A DNA stretch of 62,961 nt from Cladosporium sp. IMV 00045 (taxonomy: Eukaryota > Ascomycota > Dothideomycetes > Cladosporiales > Cladosporiaceae), in NCBI GenBank assembly GCA_001931905.2, contig MSJI02000824.1, positions 1 to 62,961 of the forward strand, given 5' to 3'. Made by a program: the position numbers and the translations under genes. The notes below the pieces were generated by a model, which saw nothing but the letters and a program-made list of their open reading frames with translations, had not been told where the DNA came from and ran no database searches. Positions 1 through 11,527 of this stretch are shown here, piece after piece; position 1 is the first letter of the stretch, and each line of letters opens with the position of its first letter.

Positions 1-2527
1 TGGTGCCCCAGGTGATGTCGTGGGTGTTGCAGAAGGCGTAGACGTTGAGAATGTTGATGTAGGTGGGCGTGAGGAGGAGGTATTGGAAGAAGCAGGTCAC
101 CATGTGCCAGGGGTCGAGGAAGAGGATGGAGGCGAAGAGGTAGAGGAGCCAGGTCGAGCACATGCTGACGATGAGCGTGAAGAAGAGCTTGTTGGTGAAA
201 AGCATTGCGAAGGAGAACCCACCGTTCTCGACTTGCTTCATGACAGATTTGACCGTGATGAAGATTGAGGCGAAGAGAAGGTATCTGGTAGATAAACAGT
301 CAGTATTCATCAGGAGTGAGGAGAAAGCACACATACGCCATGATAATTGCCCAGAAATACACCTGAGCAAGGTATACCCGATTGTTTCCCTGCGGTCGAT
401 TACCGAGAGCGAGCACGAAACAAGTGACCAAGACAGCAAGATAAACCCATTCGAAGATGACACCCAAAGCCAATCCAGCTGTACCAAGAAGATCATCATC
501 CGATAAAGATGTCGTCAAGATCTTAAACACCAAGAAGAAGTTTCCCTACGTGCAATCGTCAGCATTAGAATGGAAGCCAAGAGCAAGGTCTAACTCACGA
601 TAGCGAACCAAGCGAAGAGCATATTGAAGCCTTGGTAGAGGAATTCAATAATGAAGAAGAATTTCCGCAGTGCGGAGTGGTGACTGCGCCAAATCTGGTA
701 GAAGTGTGCCAACGAATAGATTGCGGCGAAGAAAGAACCGTTCAACCATCTTCTTCGCTGCAGGATGAAGTCTGCCATTTCTTCCGGCACGTCCGTCTCA
801 CCAGTGGCAGATTTGACGTACTGCAAGATCCAGCTGCAGTTCCGCTTGCTCACAAGCTCCCAACACAGGATACGGTCCTCAGCCAGGTACATGTTTGCCG
901 TAAAAATACCGGCATTGGAGCCGTGCATCTTCTCGCCTGCAAAGTATTTCTCCAAAGGACCTTGGCCTGTCTTGTCGTTTTGCAGCGCAACGTAGCGGTA
1001 CGCAGAGAACGCACCAGGCAGCACAGAAATGAAGCCAAAGGCACTCTCCAGTGGCTTATCCAGAATGTTGCTCATCTTGTATTCGAAGTTCTGTGCAGCG
1101 ATGATGGGGTTGATCAGGTTCTTGCCGTGCTCCAACATAGCCTTGATCTCACCACAAGCACCAGCGCACATGGGTTCGCGATCGAAAGCTTTCCAGAGAG
1201 AGTAAATACTGTCTTTTCCGGGTTTGGTTCCAGCGTCGAGAAGAACACAGATGTTCGGGTCAAGAACTTCACCGAAAGCCTGGAAGAACCAACGATGCGA
1301 ATTGATCTTCTTCTGGTTCTTTTCCTTCAGACAGAAGAGCATCTGCACGGGTGTATTACCCTTCTTGACGTTCACGACGCCCTTCTTGATTTCGAGTGTC
1401 ATCTGAGTGGTGTACTCGTAGATATGAGCCGTCACATCCTCGCCGTTGACTTGCTGTTTGGCGATACCATCCTGGTAGACACCCATCGCAGCGAGCACAG
1501 CTCTTGTACGCGGGTTGATCTTCGCACGACCATCTGACACCACACAGACCACAATCTTCTTCCAGGCTTCTTTACCCCAGGTCTTGCTACTCGTACGCGA
1601 GTTCATGTACTCAATGTTCTTAATGACACCGATCATTGTCCTTGCGAAAAGCTCGTCCTCTTCGTTGTACATGGTTACAACAATGAACAGCTCGGTATGC
1701 CTAGGCTTTGCGAACAGGCGCTGACGCAAAGTAAAGCGCTTGTCGTAAAACTCGCCAGGGTCGCAAGTCGCAGCCGAGTAACGCATGTGTGTGAATTCAT
1801 CTCTTTCCGGGGGTTGAGCGTGTTGGATCTGGTTGAGTAATCTAGGAGGCACGGGACAGTCAAGAACGAGATTGCCGTTGAAAAGCTGGACTTCTTTGAC
1901 AGTCTTCCATCTCCTGATCGGGGCACTTGCTGGCGGCGGCGGTGCATCTGAGTAACCAGCCTCGATGTCCGGGTGCGCTGGGTCTGTAGGCTCGATATTA
2001 TGGGGATCTGGACCGTATGCAGTGTCCGGCTGAAGGATGGGCCTCGAATCAACCTCATCTTGCCAATATTGGTGTCCTGCTCCTCCCATTGGTACTGGAG
2101 TTCCACCGTATGCCTGGTCTGTGACATCTGAACCGTACGGCTGATCGAAATATTCTGGACGTCCTCCTGGAGGCGGACTCAGCGAGTACTGCCCGGTGCC
2201 CTGGTGTGATGCTTGCTGGTATGGATTGGGAGTGTAGCCCATTGCGTGCACGTCTTCATAGGAATCACCATGGCCCATTGAATTGGGCATGCCTTGAACT
2301 TCATATGTGGGTTGAGCTTGGAGTCTGTCGGAGGACGCGACAGGACCAGGACCCATGGGCATCTGAAGCGGTTCATGGTAGGGTCTGTCGTCAAGCTGAT
2401 ACGCTTGTTGTAAGGGAGTGTGACCGCGGTCGGGGGATGGTCTTTGAGGATCCATGAAGGGATTTGCGGCGCTTGAATACTGGTCTTCCTCGTCGCGAGG
2501 GTGGCCGTAGCCATTACCTGTGGGCAT
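1..2527 (-). CDS. chitin synthase, class I/II type (5' part, runs off left edge)
   Basis: Makes chitin from UDP-GlcNAc at the plasma membrane for the cell wall. Three exons are visible on the minus strand: 2527..599, 545..337 and 284..1, with introns 598..546 (GTGAGT donor) and 336..285 (GTATGT donor). Joining them keeps the frame. The first ~240 residues are a disordered Gln/Pro/Gly/Tyr-rich tail. The catalytic domain follows: the [15 protein letters not shown] block, LLDAGTKPG, the ED pair near residue 550 and the diagnostic QRRRW near residue 590. After that come several membrane spans, and [10 protein letters not shown] lies at the very edge. The wording [13 protein letters not shown] resembles class II more than class I, from memory of the family. 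The start at 2527 is the first ATG after upstream stops and gives a plausible N-terminus. Another ATG or a 5' exon is possible. The C-terminal membrane segments are outside the window. Confidence 0.95.
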
Positions 2528-4169
2528 TGTTAGGAGATGTACTCGACGGAGCGAATGCGATTGCCGGGTGTGCGGCAGGCAGCCATTGGAATGCGGGTAG
2601 AGCAATCGAGAAAAAGCATGGCCGCTTGACTGTGCAACGTCGCACAGGCACTGATACCGCCTCTTCGATTGCCCTCCATTGCCTGACCGACTGCGCGAGT
2701 TTGCGACGTACCAAGAGGGTTGTAGCTCATCTTGCTCGAGTCTCTGGGGATTGGTGTTTCAACGCGCAGGGCGTCTTGAGACTGCGAAGCGAGCGCAATA
2801 CTCTTGCTGAAGCAACAAGAGCTGTACCAGAGGATGGAAGGCTGGTTTGAGCGGTTGGAAAATGTCTCAGTTTGACGTGGAATGGCGGGATTGGTGTCAC
2901 AGGGCGAGGTGGTGGTGAAAGTGTCTGCCTGTTGTTTGTGATCGTCACTCCACTTGGCAACGCTGCCAGACAACGCCTTGTCGAGAAGTGGAGCTGCAGC
3001 ACGGGGCTGAAACAGATCTGTCGCGCGGGAAGAGTTGGATAAAGTAATAAGAAGTGCAGCAACGATGGTCTGCCTTTGCAGTCAAGAAAACTCAAGTGTA
3101 TCTAAGACAGGCTGCTTGAGGTGGGTGTCACGATGTACATGTACTGACATCAAAGAAAAAAAAGTGGCATGGCGCATGGCGAAGGTCATCCAGCACAGCC
3201 TTGTTGCGCCTCTCGCTTGCGAGCCACCCAGCAAGCAAGTAGGAAGAGACGACGGGGACGACGCGTAGTTTGCCCGTAGTAGTGTGGTGCTGAGGGTGCC
3301 TGCATTAAAGCATCATCTAATATTCGGCTTACGGCATATCCTTACTGCTCCCTCTGACATGATCGCCTTGAGCTTCATCATCACACTCCGTACATGTCAT
3401 CCAGGATAATCTTAGCTTGTGAACAACCGCTTCGCCGTCTTCGCATTTCTGACCGAACAACTTGCAATCTCGCAATATTCTGAAATGAACTCCTACGTAC
3501 CTACCTTTTTCACGCCCCACCACCAGTTCGGATAAGTCCCATGTTCGCAGCAAGCCGCCGCAGCTACAAGACGGCGGTACATCATTCTTGGCGAAGAGCT
3601 GATCCAATAATAGAAACATCTCACTGAGGTACATGAACCTTTAGGCGGTGCTCTTCCAGCTCACGCTCTCTCTCTCTCTCTCTCAGCAGCGTCAACTTGC
3701 TCTTGTCATCGAAGAGACTTCACGTGGCATGGCCTGATATATGACAGTGACTTGGTACTGGCGCTGTCGAGGCCTTCTAAATTATGGTAAGGCTAGGAGG
3801 GTGCAGTAGTCATAAACTTCATCCAGGCCGCCTCTCGCAGCAAGCTATCGCATCTCCTCACCAACTCCGTGGCTTCGCGTCGTTCCACTGAGATTCAAAC
3901 CTACATGTTCAGGAACTTATTGCTCATGAGTCCTCGATTCCAACACCAAGAAGTCAGGATCCGAGATCCGTGACGACTCGAAAATAATGGCAAGGAGCCC
4001 TTGGCACTGGATGTACGCCAAGTATACAGCCTCTCAAGTACACGATGCAGATCATAAGTTTCGCCACCGACTCTGCTCGTCATATCAATCAACTACCATG
4101 AACCATTTCCAATTCACACCATAAGCACCTTACTCATCAAATTTTTTGAACCACAAATCTATCTAAAAG
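2528..4169. other. intergenic: chitin synthase promoter side and unknown-gene leader
   Basis: No supportable gene. This should hold the chitin synthase promoter and 5' UTR and the leader of the next gene; the two genes diverge. A CT microsatellite lies at 3666..3684, and one TACATGTA palindrome at 3136..3143. The ORFs here lack recognisable protein character. Confidence 0.6.
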
Positions 4170-4925
4170 ATGGGCAACCGCCTACAAAAACGCCCCTCCT
4201 CCCTCCCCGCCTACACCTCGCCACCACCAACATCACCATCAACCCTCCCAACCTACACCACCGCCACCTCCACCACCCCCACAACGCACCACCTAATCCG
4301 CCCCTCCGTCCTCAGCTCACGCGTCAACATCCGCTGCCTCTCCAGCATCGACCGCTACACCTTCGCACCCGACAGCAGCAGCCAAAAGCGCATATGGATC
4401 CACGCCGGGGCCTCCACACGCAACGCAGCGCTGGGCTACCTGACCTTCCCCGAAACGCACAATGCCTTCCGCCTGACTTTCATTCCTGATCCTGCGGAAC
4501 AGCATAAAGAAGCAACACAGCAGCAGCAACCGAACCTCAGCCTCACAAACGTCAAAGCGCGCATCGGCTACCCCCACCCATCCAGTTTCGCCTTCAAATC
4601 CTCCCTGACCGGCCGACAATACACCTGGACCAATCTCAACCCCACGCGCGAAACGGCGCCCGTGCAGTACGATTTGAGCATCGAGGACGGGCATTCGAGG
4701 CGAATCGCGCGGCTGACGGTTGACAAGAAGTCGAGGGGCGGGACGACGGTTGTTTGGTCGGAGGCCGTGGAGAGTGAGCTCGAGCAGGCGCTTTTGCTGC
4801 TTAGTGGGGTGGGGGTGATTACGAGGTTGTCGAGGAAGGGGTTCTGGAGGGATGAGAGGGGGGCGGGGAGGGAGAGGTGGTTTGCGTTTTGGTGGTATGC
4901 TGTTCTGATGACTGCCGCTGTGTAG
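4170..4925 (+). CDS. hypothetical protein, 251 aa
   Basis: I do not recognise this protein. It is a single uninterrupted ORF with strong C/G preference at third codon positions, like other conserved genes here, so it is probably real. Residues 1-45 are Pro/Ser/Thr-rich and disordered. Residues ~50-200 look like a compact beta-rich domain (segments around YTFAPDS, RIWIHAG, LGYLTFPET, FRLTFIPD, YTWTNLNP). The C-terminus is basic and then ends in an aromatic and hydrophobic stretch (WFAFWWYAVLMTAAV), which could be a weak tail anchor or a buried strand. The ATG sits in an A-rich context (AAAAGATGGG) and is the first in frame. No signal peptide is seen. A small tubby-like or lipid-binding beta fold is conceivable but not shown. 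Confidence 0.7.
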   Translation: MGNRLQKRPSSLPAYTSPPPTSPSTLPTYTTATSTTPTTHHLIRPSVLSSRVNIRCLSSIDRYTFAPDSSSQKRIWIHAGASTRNAALGYLTFPETHNAFRLTFIPDPAEQHKEATQQQQPNLSLTNVKARIGYPHPSSFAFKSSLTGRQYTWTNLNPTRETAPVQYDLSIEDGHSRRIARLTVDKKSRGGTTVVWSEAVESELEQALLLLSGVGVITRLSRKGFWRDERGAGRERWFAFWWYAVLMTAAV

Positions 4926-5571
4926 TACGTAGTGTTCCGGGTTTTGCTGGGTGAGTATCATGCTGGATGGTTCTGGCGGTTTGGGATCGTTCGGTCGGAG
5001 AATTTGTCGACTACGAGGTCGCATGGTTAAGAACAGATGATATGTTCACAACACATAAGGTGCTATAGAGAATATGTACATGTACATGTAGCTAACGGAT
5101 GACACGATTCAACCGCAAGCTGAGATGTCTTTCACGAGAATGACCTTTACAAGTAGAGCGACCCTCCACACATCTTACAAGATCACTTCCCTAAGCACAA
5201 TCATCGTAAGGTCCGAATTGCTGGTATACTTACATGTATGTTGTTCATCCCATCATAGGTTATGTACATACCTTCTTATCATTTTCTTGGAGGGTCGATT
5301 GATCAAAAATCCACCAGGGCTATGACGTCGTCAATTGACCCCACGGCGATGGATGAGTCCCTGCATGTGCAACACCGTCGATCTTTCAAAAAATAACACC
5401 TACCTTCGTTCTTGTTGATTGCCTTACCTGAGTAAGGTACTTACAACTTCCTTCCAACGACCGCACTCTCCACGAAAATAACGAGATATCTTCACAACAC
5501 CGCCCAGCTTATCCATCACCTACCACGCCGCCAATCAAGGCACCACCACCCCCACCAACAACCCACCCACC
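4926..5571. other. intergenic between unknown gene and LTP1
   Basis: No gene seen. It contains two overlapping TACATGTA palindromes at 5077..5090 and one at 5231..5238. The last ~110 bases before LTP1 are C/A-rich, as is typical of fungal leaders. Confidence 0.6.
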
Positions 5572-6078
5572 ATGCCCCCCTCCAACCCCGAACGCCAACC
5601 CGTCTCCATCCTCTTCGTCTGCCTCGGCAACATCTGCCGCTCCCCCATGGCAGAAGGCGTCTTTCGCAGCCTCGCCTCAACCCACCCTCTCATCAAAAAC
5701 ATCGATTCCTGCGGCACCGGCGCCTACCACGCAGGCGAGTCTCCCGACCCGCGCACCATGCGCGTACTTCAGTCACACGGGATCAAAAACTACCGCCACG
5801 CGGCGCGCAAAGTGCGCTCCCCGCAAGACTTCTTGGAGTTCGATTACGTTTTGGCCATGGACGGGATGAATTTGGAGGATTTGAGGGGGTTGGTGAGGAG
5901 GGCTGGGTTGGGGGAGGAGGTGGAGGGGAAGGTGAGGTTGTTTGGGGAGTTTGGAGGACGGGGGGAGGAAGAGGTGGGAGATCCGTATTATGGGGGCGGG
6001 AAGGGGTTTGAGGTTGCGTTTGAGCAGGTGGAGAGGTTTAGTAGGGGGTTGTTGAAGGTTGTTGAGGAGGGGGAGTAA
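5572..6078 (+). CDS. LTP1: low-molecular-weight protein-tyrosine phosphatase
   Basis: Dephosphorylates phosphotyrosine on proteins in the cytosol through a cysteinyl-phosphate intermediate. The 168-residue product has the P-loop CLGNICRS at residues 17-24, giving nucleophile C17, C22 and R23 of the CX5R(S/T) signature. SCGTGAYHAGE and HAARK followed by DFLEFDYVLAMD follow in the family's usual order. The general-acid DPYY is at 137-140. Length is close to the ~155-160 of the family with a short N-terminal extension. The gene has no intron. Codon use drifts strongly from C-rich to G-rich along the gene. Start is the first ATG, directly after a C/A-rich leader. Confidence 0.95.
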   Translation: MPPSNPERQPVSILFVCLGNICRSPMAEGVFRSLASTHPLIKNIDSCGTGAYHAGESPDPRTMRVLQSHGIKNYRHAARKVRSPQDFLEFDYVLAMDGMNLEDLRGLVRRAGLGEEVEGKVRLFGEFGGRGEEEVGDPYYGGGKGFEVAFEQVERFSRGLLKVVEEGE

Positions 6079-7994
6079 GATGAACATATCTTTGGACGAG
6101 GTTGGGGAAATGGAGAGAGGAGGGGAGAGAGTATACCCGCGACAGTTGTGACTGGAGGGGAGATGGATGACAGTGAGGTCCAGCTCAGCGTCAAGTCTGG
6201 AGAGTCGAGAGTCTGGAATGCTTGCACCGAGCGGAAAGGGCACCGATGGACTGGCCATCATCGATCTCCCATCCAAAGGCTTGAGTTTATCTCGATAACG
6301 ACATTCACCAGTCAAAGTCACTCTTCCGGGATCATACTATGAATGAAGAGGAAAGTCCTTACCAAGGAGAAGGAGTCCGCAGCCGGTTTGCACAGTCATC
6401 AAAAGGCAGATGCTAGGCTTTGCAAGAATCATGCTGCGCGCCTACATTTTGACATGTATATAGAAATAGAACAAAATTCAAGTTCAACCATCCTCACAAA
6501 GAAGACGACGTCAGATGTCTCTCGATGACTGCATCTTCAAAAAGCGATAACAAATGCAACATCGAATTTCATTAGCCTCTCAAAACTCAGTCGCGCCCAG
6601 CTAGCAGTTCCGCTTCTGCATGCAAGCATTGTTCACCAGCTGAAAAGCAAGTACAGATGATGCCAAAGTACAGACCACATGTGACGAAAGATCTCGTCGG
6701 GCACCACTCGAGCACCGCATGGCCGGCTCTCGGTGTGGCTGTCGAGAGCGTGGAGAAATGTGTGGAAGAAGTGGATACCCACATGATGACGCGACATGTG
6801 ACCTTCTCGACCAGGGGAGCAAGAATCGCACACACAGCCACACACACGCAAGTCTCCGGAATGGGAAACTTATTTCGTATCTCAGCCACTCTGGAGGCGG
6901 AAATTCGGACGACGGCGGGACACGAGGTAGAGGAAAGGGGGGGATGGAGATTTGGTATACGAGGCGAGGTTGTGAGAGAATGCGAAACGAGAAAAAAGGA
7001 AGTAGCCTGCAATTTCTCTCTGCACCAGGCCGAAGAAAATCATGCAGATCGTGCGTTTGCGTGCGCAAGGCATAGTACGGAGGTAGCTGAAACAGGCCCG
7101 GCCAGGCACTTCGTAACTCTACTGCCAATAGCTGAGGACGCAGGCATGCAGGCACGCAGCGGGCGGTTGGAGCGATAATCAAATCGATGGGCTAAAGCCG
7201 CGTGTATCGTGGGCTGGAGTGGAGGAGGAGGGATTGTTCTCAAAAGAGACGGGATAGATGACGGGTGGCTTGTCACCAAGTACGGTGAGATGATGTTCAA
7301 TCCACCCGCGATCTCGCTTCGCCCCTTGTACAGGCATTTCTGAGAAGAACCAAATCACAACGCTATGGCCTCGAGGAGAGACTTGTGATTGTCAGGGTCC
7401 AAGCCCTCTCGTGCTTCCAGTCTTCTCCCCCAATCATCATTCTTGCGACCAGCGACGTCACTACCAGCGTGACCAGCACCGCAGCACCTCAACCAGCTCT
7501 TGATCGCGACATCTCCCCTTCGCTTCTCCTCTTCCAAGAAAACGCCGTGCGCCATTGGAGACATCTCCCTCCCTGCTGACGACTTGTTCTTGTTTCTGTT
7601 CCTGTTCCTGCGACACTTCTTCCATTCTCCTCCCCCTGCACCCCAGCGACCTCGACTCCGTTCGTTCGCACAAGCTGCAGCAGTTCACACATCCCCCAAG
7701 CAAATCGCCTCCCCAGATCCCGGCCCTACTGCTGGCTGCTTCTGCTGTCCGAGCGTGAGACCTGACGCTGCCCGCCTACCTACATACCTATCCCAAACCA
7801 ACAATCCTGCAGCACTACTCACCAGCTGCAAGCAAGCAGGACAGCAGTATTACCCTGCTCACAGTAGTTCCACCAAGCAAGCGAGCAAGCCAAGAAGGAA
7901 GCTGCTGCTGCATACATACACACCACTATACATCCCGCCCTGCTGCCATCTTCAGCCAGCTGCTCCCACCCCTCCTCTCTCGCGCCCCGCTGTT
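6079..7994. other. intergenic and long leader of the Ser/Pro-rich gene
   Basis: No supportable gene. From about 7500 the frame of the next gene is open, but its translation (FLFLFLFLRHFF and Cys/His-rich junk) looks like a pyrimidine-rich 5' UTR rather than protein. ORFs on both strands at 6590..7180 mirror each other and show no family motif. Confidence 0.5.
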
Positions 7995-9338
7995 ATGCCT
8001 CCTCCCCACCAGCAGCCGCCTTCGTCAGAGCACCAACCGCGATACCACTCCTCTGGCCTCTCACCTCAAAATTCCGCTGCTCCGTTGATTCCCTCGGACC
8101 AACGAAATCCGCCTGAAAATCGCGCCGCAGAAGACGCAGCCGCAGAAATAGATCCCAAGACCGGCAGACGCCGGCTGTTTGGCTCGAAAAAAGCACAAGA
8201 CCAGTCCACTCTCGATTCATCATCCGCCAGCCGACCGCGCGACGCTCTCTCCGATCAGCCTGTCATGTCAGACCCCTCGGCCGCGATGCCAGGTGCGCTC
8301 CCTTCGTCGCCTCTGAAAGAGCCGCCTGCGAACATTAAACCCACCGGAACTCACCCAATCCCGGTCTCGCCTACGCGACAGCACTACAGCAATGCGATGC
8401 CAGCGCCTTCACCCTCGCGATTACGGTCCAGCTCGCCTCGCATGCAAAGTCCGGCTTCGAGCGAAATCTTCGAGCGCAACGTGCAAGAACCTGTTCCTAT
8501 AGCCACCCTGCAAAGCGAACTCACTCCCGCGCATATTCCCAATCACGTCCTGACCGAGGACCACATTCCCGCCGCGCTCGAAGCCTCAGCAGAAGCCATC
8601 ACCAGCGAAAACTTGAACCCAGACGAAGTCGAGATCGTCACCGCCACCTCGCACCAACCGGCCGGCGCATCTCTGGAAAACTCCAGCATCACAGACGTCT
8701 CCTCCCTCCCCGGCCACCTCCCCGCCTCCCTCGTCCACCACCCCTCAGAAGGGTCCGAACCCACTTCCCTCAACGCCGCATCCTCCGGCTTCCTCCCGCC
8801 AGCCGCATCCACCACCGCCGTCGACGACGACAGCACGAGCAACTACGGCGCCCTCGACCCCACCGACGTGCGCCGCCTATCCTTCATCTCCTTCGCCGAC
8901 GTCGTCCAGTCCGAGCACCACATCCACCCGAACGCCAACACCAGCGCACCTCTCGACATGGCCGGCTCGCGCGACAGCCTACATATCGCGTCAGGCATGC
9001 ACGACCGCACCGCCTCCCCCCGCTCCCTGAGCTCAACCTACTCCAGCGCCGGCGGCGGCGTCATAACCCCTCCCCTGACCCTCGGCCACTCGCACCAATC
9101 CCCCGCGGCCGCGGAGCAAAGTCCCGTCCGCAGCATCCCCATCGGCAGCCCACCCAGCGGCGGAGCAGTGCAGGCGGGCCCGCACGGCGAGCTGACCATC
9201 GAGACGATGCGGCAGGCCGTGCGCAAAACCGCCAGTGGCGACTTGAGCGGCGTGCGCAGCGCGGGGTTGAGTCCCGTCACGAGCGCAGTGGGCGAGGATG
9301 CGTTTAGTTTGGGCGGGAGGGGAAGGACGAATACGTGA
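7995..9338 (+). CDS. Ser/Pro-rich conserved fungal protein, disordered
   Basis: A 447-residue protein of unknown function. I chose the ATG at 7995 (MPPPHQQ...) over upstream in-frame starts because the sequence becomes protein-like only there. Early features are DPKTGRRRLFGSKK at ~55-70 and several SP/TP sites (VSPTRQ, SSPRMQSP). The only block that looks folded or conserved is RRLSFISFADVVQSEH near residues 293-308, a motif I recall in other uncharacterised ascomycete proteins. The C-terminus has another short ordered-looking element (ELTIETMRQAVRKTASGDLSG). No signal peptide or membrane span. The composition suggests a phosphorylated scaffold or regulator, which is inference. Confidence 0.75.
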   Translation: MPPPHQQPPSSEHQPRYHSSGLSPQNSAAPLIPSDQRNPPENRAAEDAAAEIDPKTGRRRLFGSKKAQDQSTLDSSSASRPRDALSDQPVMSDPSAAMPGALPSSPLKEPPANIKPTGTHPIPVSPTRQHYSNAMPAPSPSRLRSSSPRMQSPASSEIFERNVQEPVPIATLQSELTPAHIPNHVLTEDHIPAALEASAEAITSENLNPDEVEIVTATSHQPAGASLENSSITDVSSLPGHLPASLVHHPSEGSEPTSLNAASSGFLPPAASTTAVDDDSTSNYGALDPTDVRRLSFISFADVVQSEHHIHPNANTSAPLDMAGSRDSLHIASGMHDRTASPRSLSSTYSSAGGGVITPPLTLGHSHQSPAAAEQSPVRSIPIGSPPSGGAVQAGPHGELTIETMRQAVRKTASGDLSGVRSAGLSPVTSAVGEDAFSLGGRGRTNT

Positions 9339-10966
9339 TATGAAATGAAATTAAACAGAGATGGATGGGAGGAAGGTTATGGCACTTGGGGAATTACAGA
9401 AACCTTGCAGGGTTGGATATTGCAGTATGAAAGGTTTGGATGGAAAGGAAGAGGGTTGGGGACACGAAAGGAAAGGGCCAGGACATGAACTTGGAAAAGA
9501 ATGGAAGGAAATCAACTTTTTTTTTTCTCTCTCTCTCACATTAACGACCTCTCTCTCTCTCTCTCTCTCTCTGTGTGATTTTTCATGTTCCCTTTCCTCT
9601 TTTTGCTCCCCCGATTGCTCGTTACCATATACCACCTTGTCCTCGTTCTCTTCTCGCACCAACTCTTCTTTGTTTTTTTTTTTTTTTTCCCTTTTCTCGG
9701 CCATGTTCCATCTACATCTTCAGATCTTACCAAGTAATTAAAGCAAAAAGGAGATGGAACTGAGAGAGACCTTCCCTTCCGCTCTCATCCGTCAAGTCCT
9801 CAAATCTTTGCCACATACACGGTGATGCTAAACTCGGCAGTAGAAGAAAGAAAACGAGGTTCATGGGTTGCCGCGATTTTTCCAAATTCTTTCTTCAGAC
9901 GATGTGTTCGTGGCCGCTTTGAGAGTTGGTCGCCGCGTGGGATCTGCTTTGTCTGTTGAGAGCCTCTGGCCAGGGAAGACAGGTAGGGAGCTTCAGTGCT
10001 TGTATTGGCTTTCAGTTGGGAAGCTGAGGAATGACATTCTGAGATCTGCGAGGAGATGTGGAAGTTACAAGACTATCCTACATCTATGTCAGTTTGAAGA
10101 TGATGATCAATTGGAAGAGGAAGAACTGTGCCTTGAGCGAGCGCTGGTTGAGGGAGATTCTTGTGGCTGTTTGGTTGTTTTGCCCTTTGCCCCTTACTTT
10201 TGGCTTGTCGTGTGTTTGTGGTGTATACGGCGTGGCGTGGCGTGCGCATGTTGCTGCTTTTCGGTCTGCGAATCGCATGTTCTTGGTTTTCTTCTCTTTT
10301 GGTTGTGGGATTGTTTGGATGTTGAGAGTTCGGTACATGTGGGTGGTTGATGGGGTGGAAATGCGTGCCGACTCGCCTTATTATCAGAAATACAGGGTCA
10401 TCGTAGCTGGTGGGGGATCCGATTTGGTGCGTAGTGGTCCTAAAGTGCAGGAGAGGATACTTTGCACATCAATATAGGTATCTCGTTCCCAAGGCACAAG
10501 CGAGGTACACAAGAGGGCGCCAGTCTAGCTGGCGTCGGCTGGCGTTTGTGGTTCTTGTCGGGAGTATGTTAATACTTTCGTGTCGGCTGGGAAAGCCCAA
10601 AAGCAAGTCTATGACGTCCTGTAAAGCAGTATGTCCAGATCAGCGGCCGCCGCTGATGTCCGGTAGATACCTACATGTACTCTCCCTCGAACATTCGTAG
10701 CGAAGAAGACACAGTGTGGCCATCTGGCGAGAGAAGCGCAATGACAGGATCACGACCGTAAGTAAAACCAGTGCGACACTGAAACAAAGTCCAAATGGCA
10801 CAAAACGAGGCACAAAAGAAACATCTTCATCCTTTCCTCTCTGCACGAGACTGTAATATGTACATCTTTTTCTTGAGTTTTTTCTTCTTTTCGCTTCTCA
10901 CTCTCCCTCTCCTCCCTCTCTCTCTCCCTAGCCTCGGATTCCAATCCAGAAGTGAAGCCATTTCAT
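9339..10966. other. intergenic with CT and poly-T tracts (two convergent 3' ends)
   Basis: Probable 3' UTR of the Ser/Pro-rich gene followed by the 3' flank of COX9. It contains a CT microsatellite at 9549..9572 and a 16-base T run at 9673..9688. An 8-bp inverted repeat (ATCAGCGG, 3-base loop, CCGCTGAT) at 10639..10657 contains a NotI site. A TACATGTA is at 10672..10679. ORFs at 9868..10350 lack an ATG start or any family signature. Confidence 0.5.
9549..9572. repeat. CT dinucleotide microsatellite
   Basis: Uninterrupted CT repeat, with poly-T runs either side (about 9513 and 9673..9688), in the probable 3' UTR of the preceding gene. Confidence 0.9.
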
Positions 10967-11527
10967 CTACGCCTGACCAAGAGCCTCGGCGCGCTGGTCC
11001 TCGAGCTTGGCGTAGAAGAGATCACGGCGGCGGACGGCGGGGACGTGGTAGCCTGTTGTTTGGAGTTGAGTCAGTCTCTCGCTCGGTATCTCTTTTGCCT
11101 TCCTTTCCTTCCCTCCTCAGGTGTGTGTCCATTGGCTCTTTCGGCGTATAGCATCTCGCAATGTCCGTCAAGCTTGTCGCTTTTTGCACTCGTGTAGGCG
11201 TGCTTCTCATTCCAAATCGTGCAGAGGGGCGAAGCAACGGCCGTTGCTTGCTCTCTTGCTCTCTTCGTGATTTACGTACCGTACCACCAGAAGTAACCAG
11301 AAGCGGTACCGAGACCTGAGAGAAAGTCACGTCAGCACATCATCTCCCAACAATCACCATCCATATCCCTTCACAGCCCCTCTTCGGGGTAGCAGCAGTC
11401 AATGGCTCCCTGCCGCCCAATGCCAGCCCGGGGGGAGAAGGGCGCGCGCGCAAGACAACATACCGAAAGCGACCGAGAGGTCGAGGACGAGGCCGCGCCT
11501 CAGCATGCCGGTGATTGGCTTCACCAT
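10967..11527 (-). CDS. COX9: cytochrome c oxidase subunit VIIa (Cox9)
   Basis: Small nuclear-encoded subunit of mitochondrial complex IV in the inner membrane. Exons on the minus strand are 11527..11464, 11315..11280 (only 36 bp) and 11052..10967, with GTATGT and GTACGT donors. The spliced frame gives a 61-residue protein. It has MVKPITGMLRRG at the start (compare PITG in yeast Cox9), then one membrane span with YFWWYGYHVP, then RRRDLFYAKLEDQR and a short tail. This matches the size and layout of yeast Cox9 (59 aa). No cleavable presequence is obvious, as in the family. Because no exon exceeds 86 bp, ORF-based calling misses it. MRPL20 lies upstream on the same strand. Confidence 0.88.

Noticed and set aside
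632..1537. 301-codon plus-strand ORF
   Set aside because: Antisense shadow of the chitin synthase catalytic exon.
7500..7994. N-terminal extension of the Ser/Pro-rich protein
   Set aside because: Frame is open, but the translation is Phe/Leu and Cys/His junk from a pyrimidine-rich leader; ATG at 7995 is better.
9868..10350. 160-codon plus-strand ORF
   Set aside because: Starts with TTG, hydrophobic Cys/Trp-rich second half, no family pattern; probable UTR or intergenic DNA.
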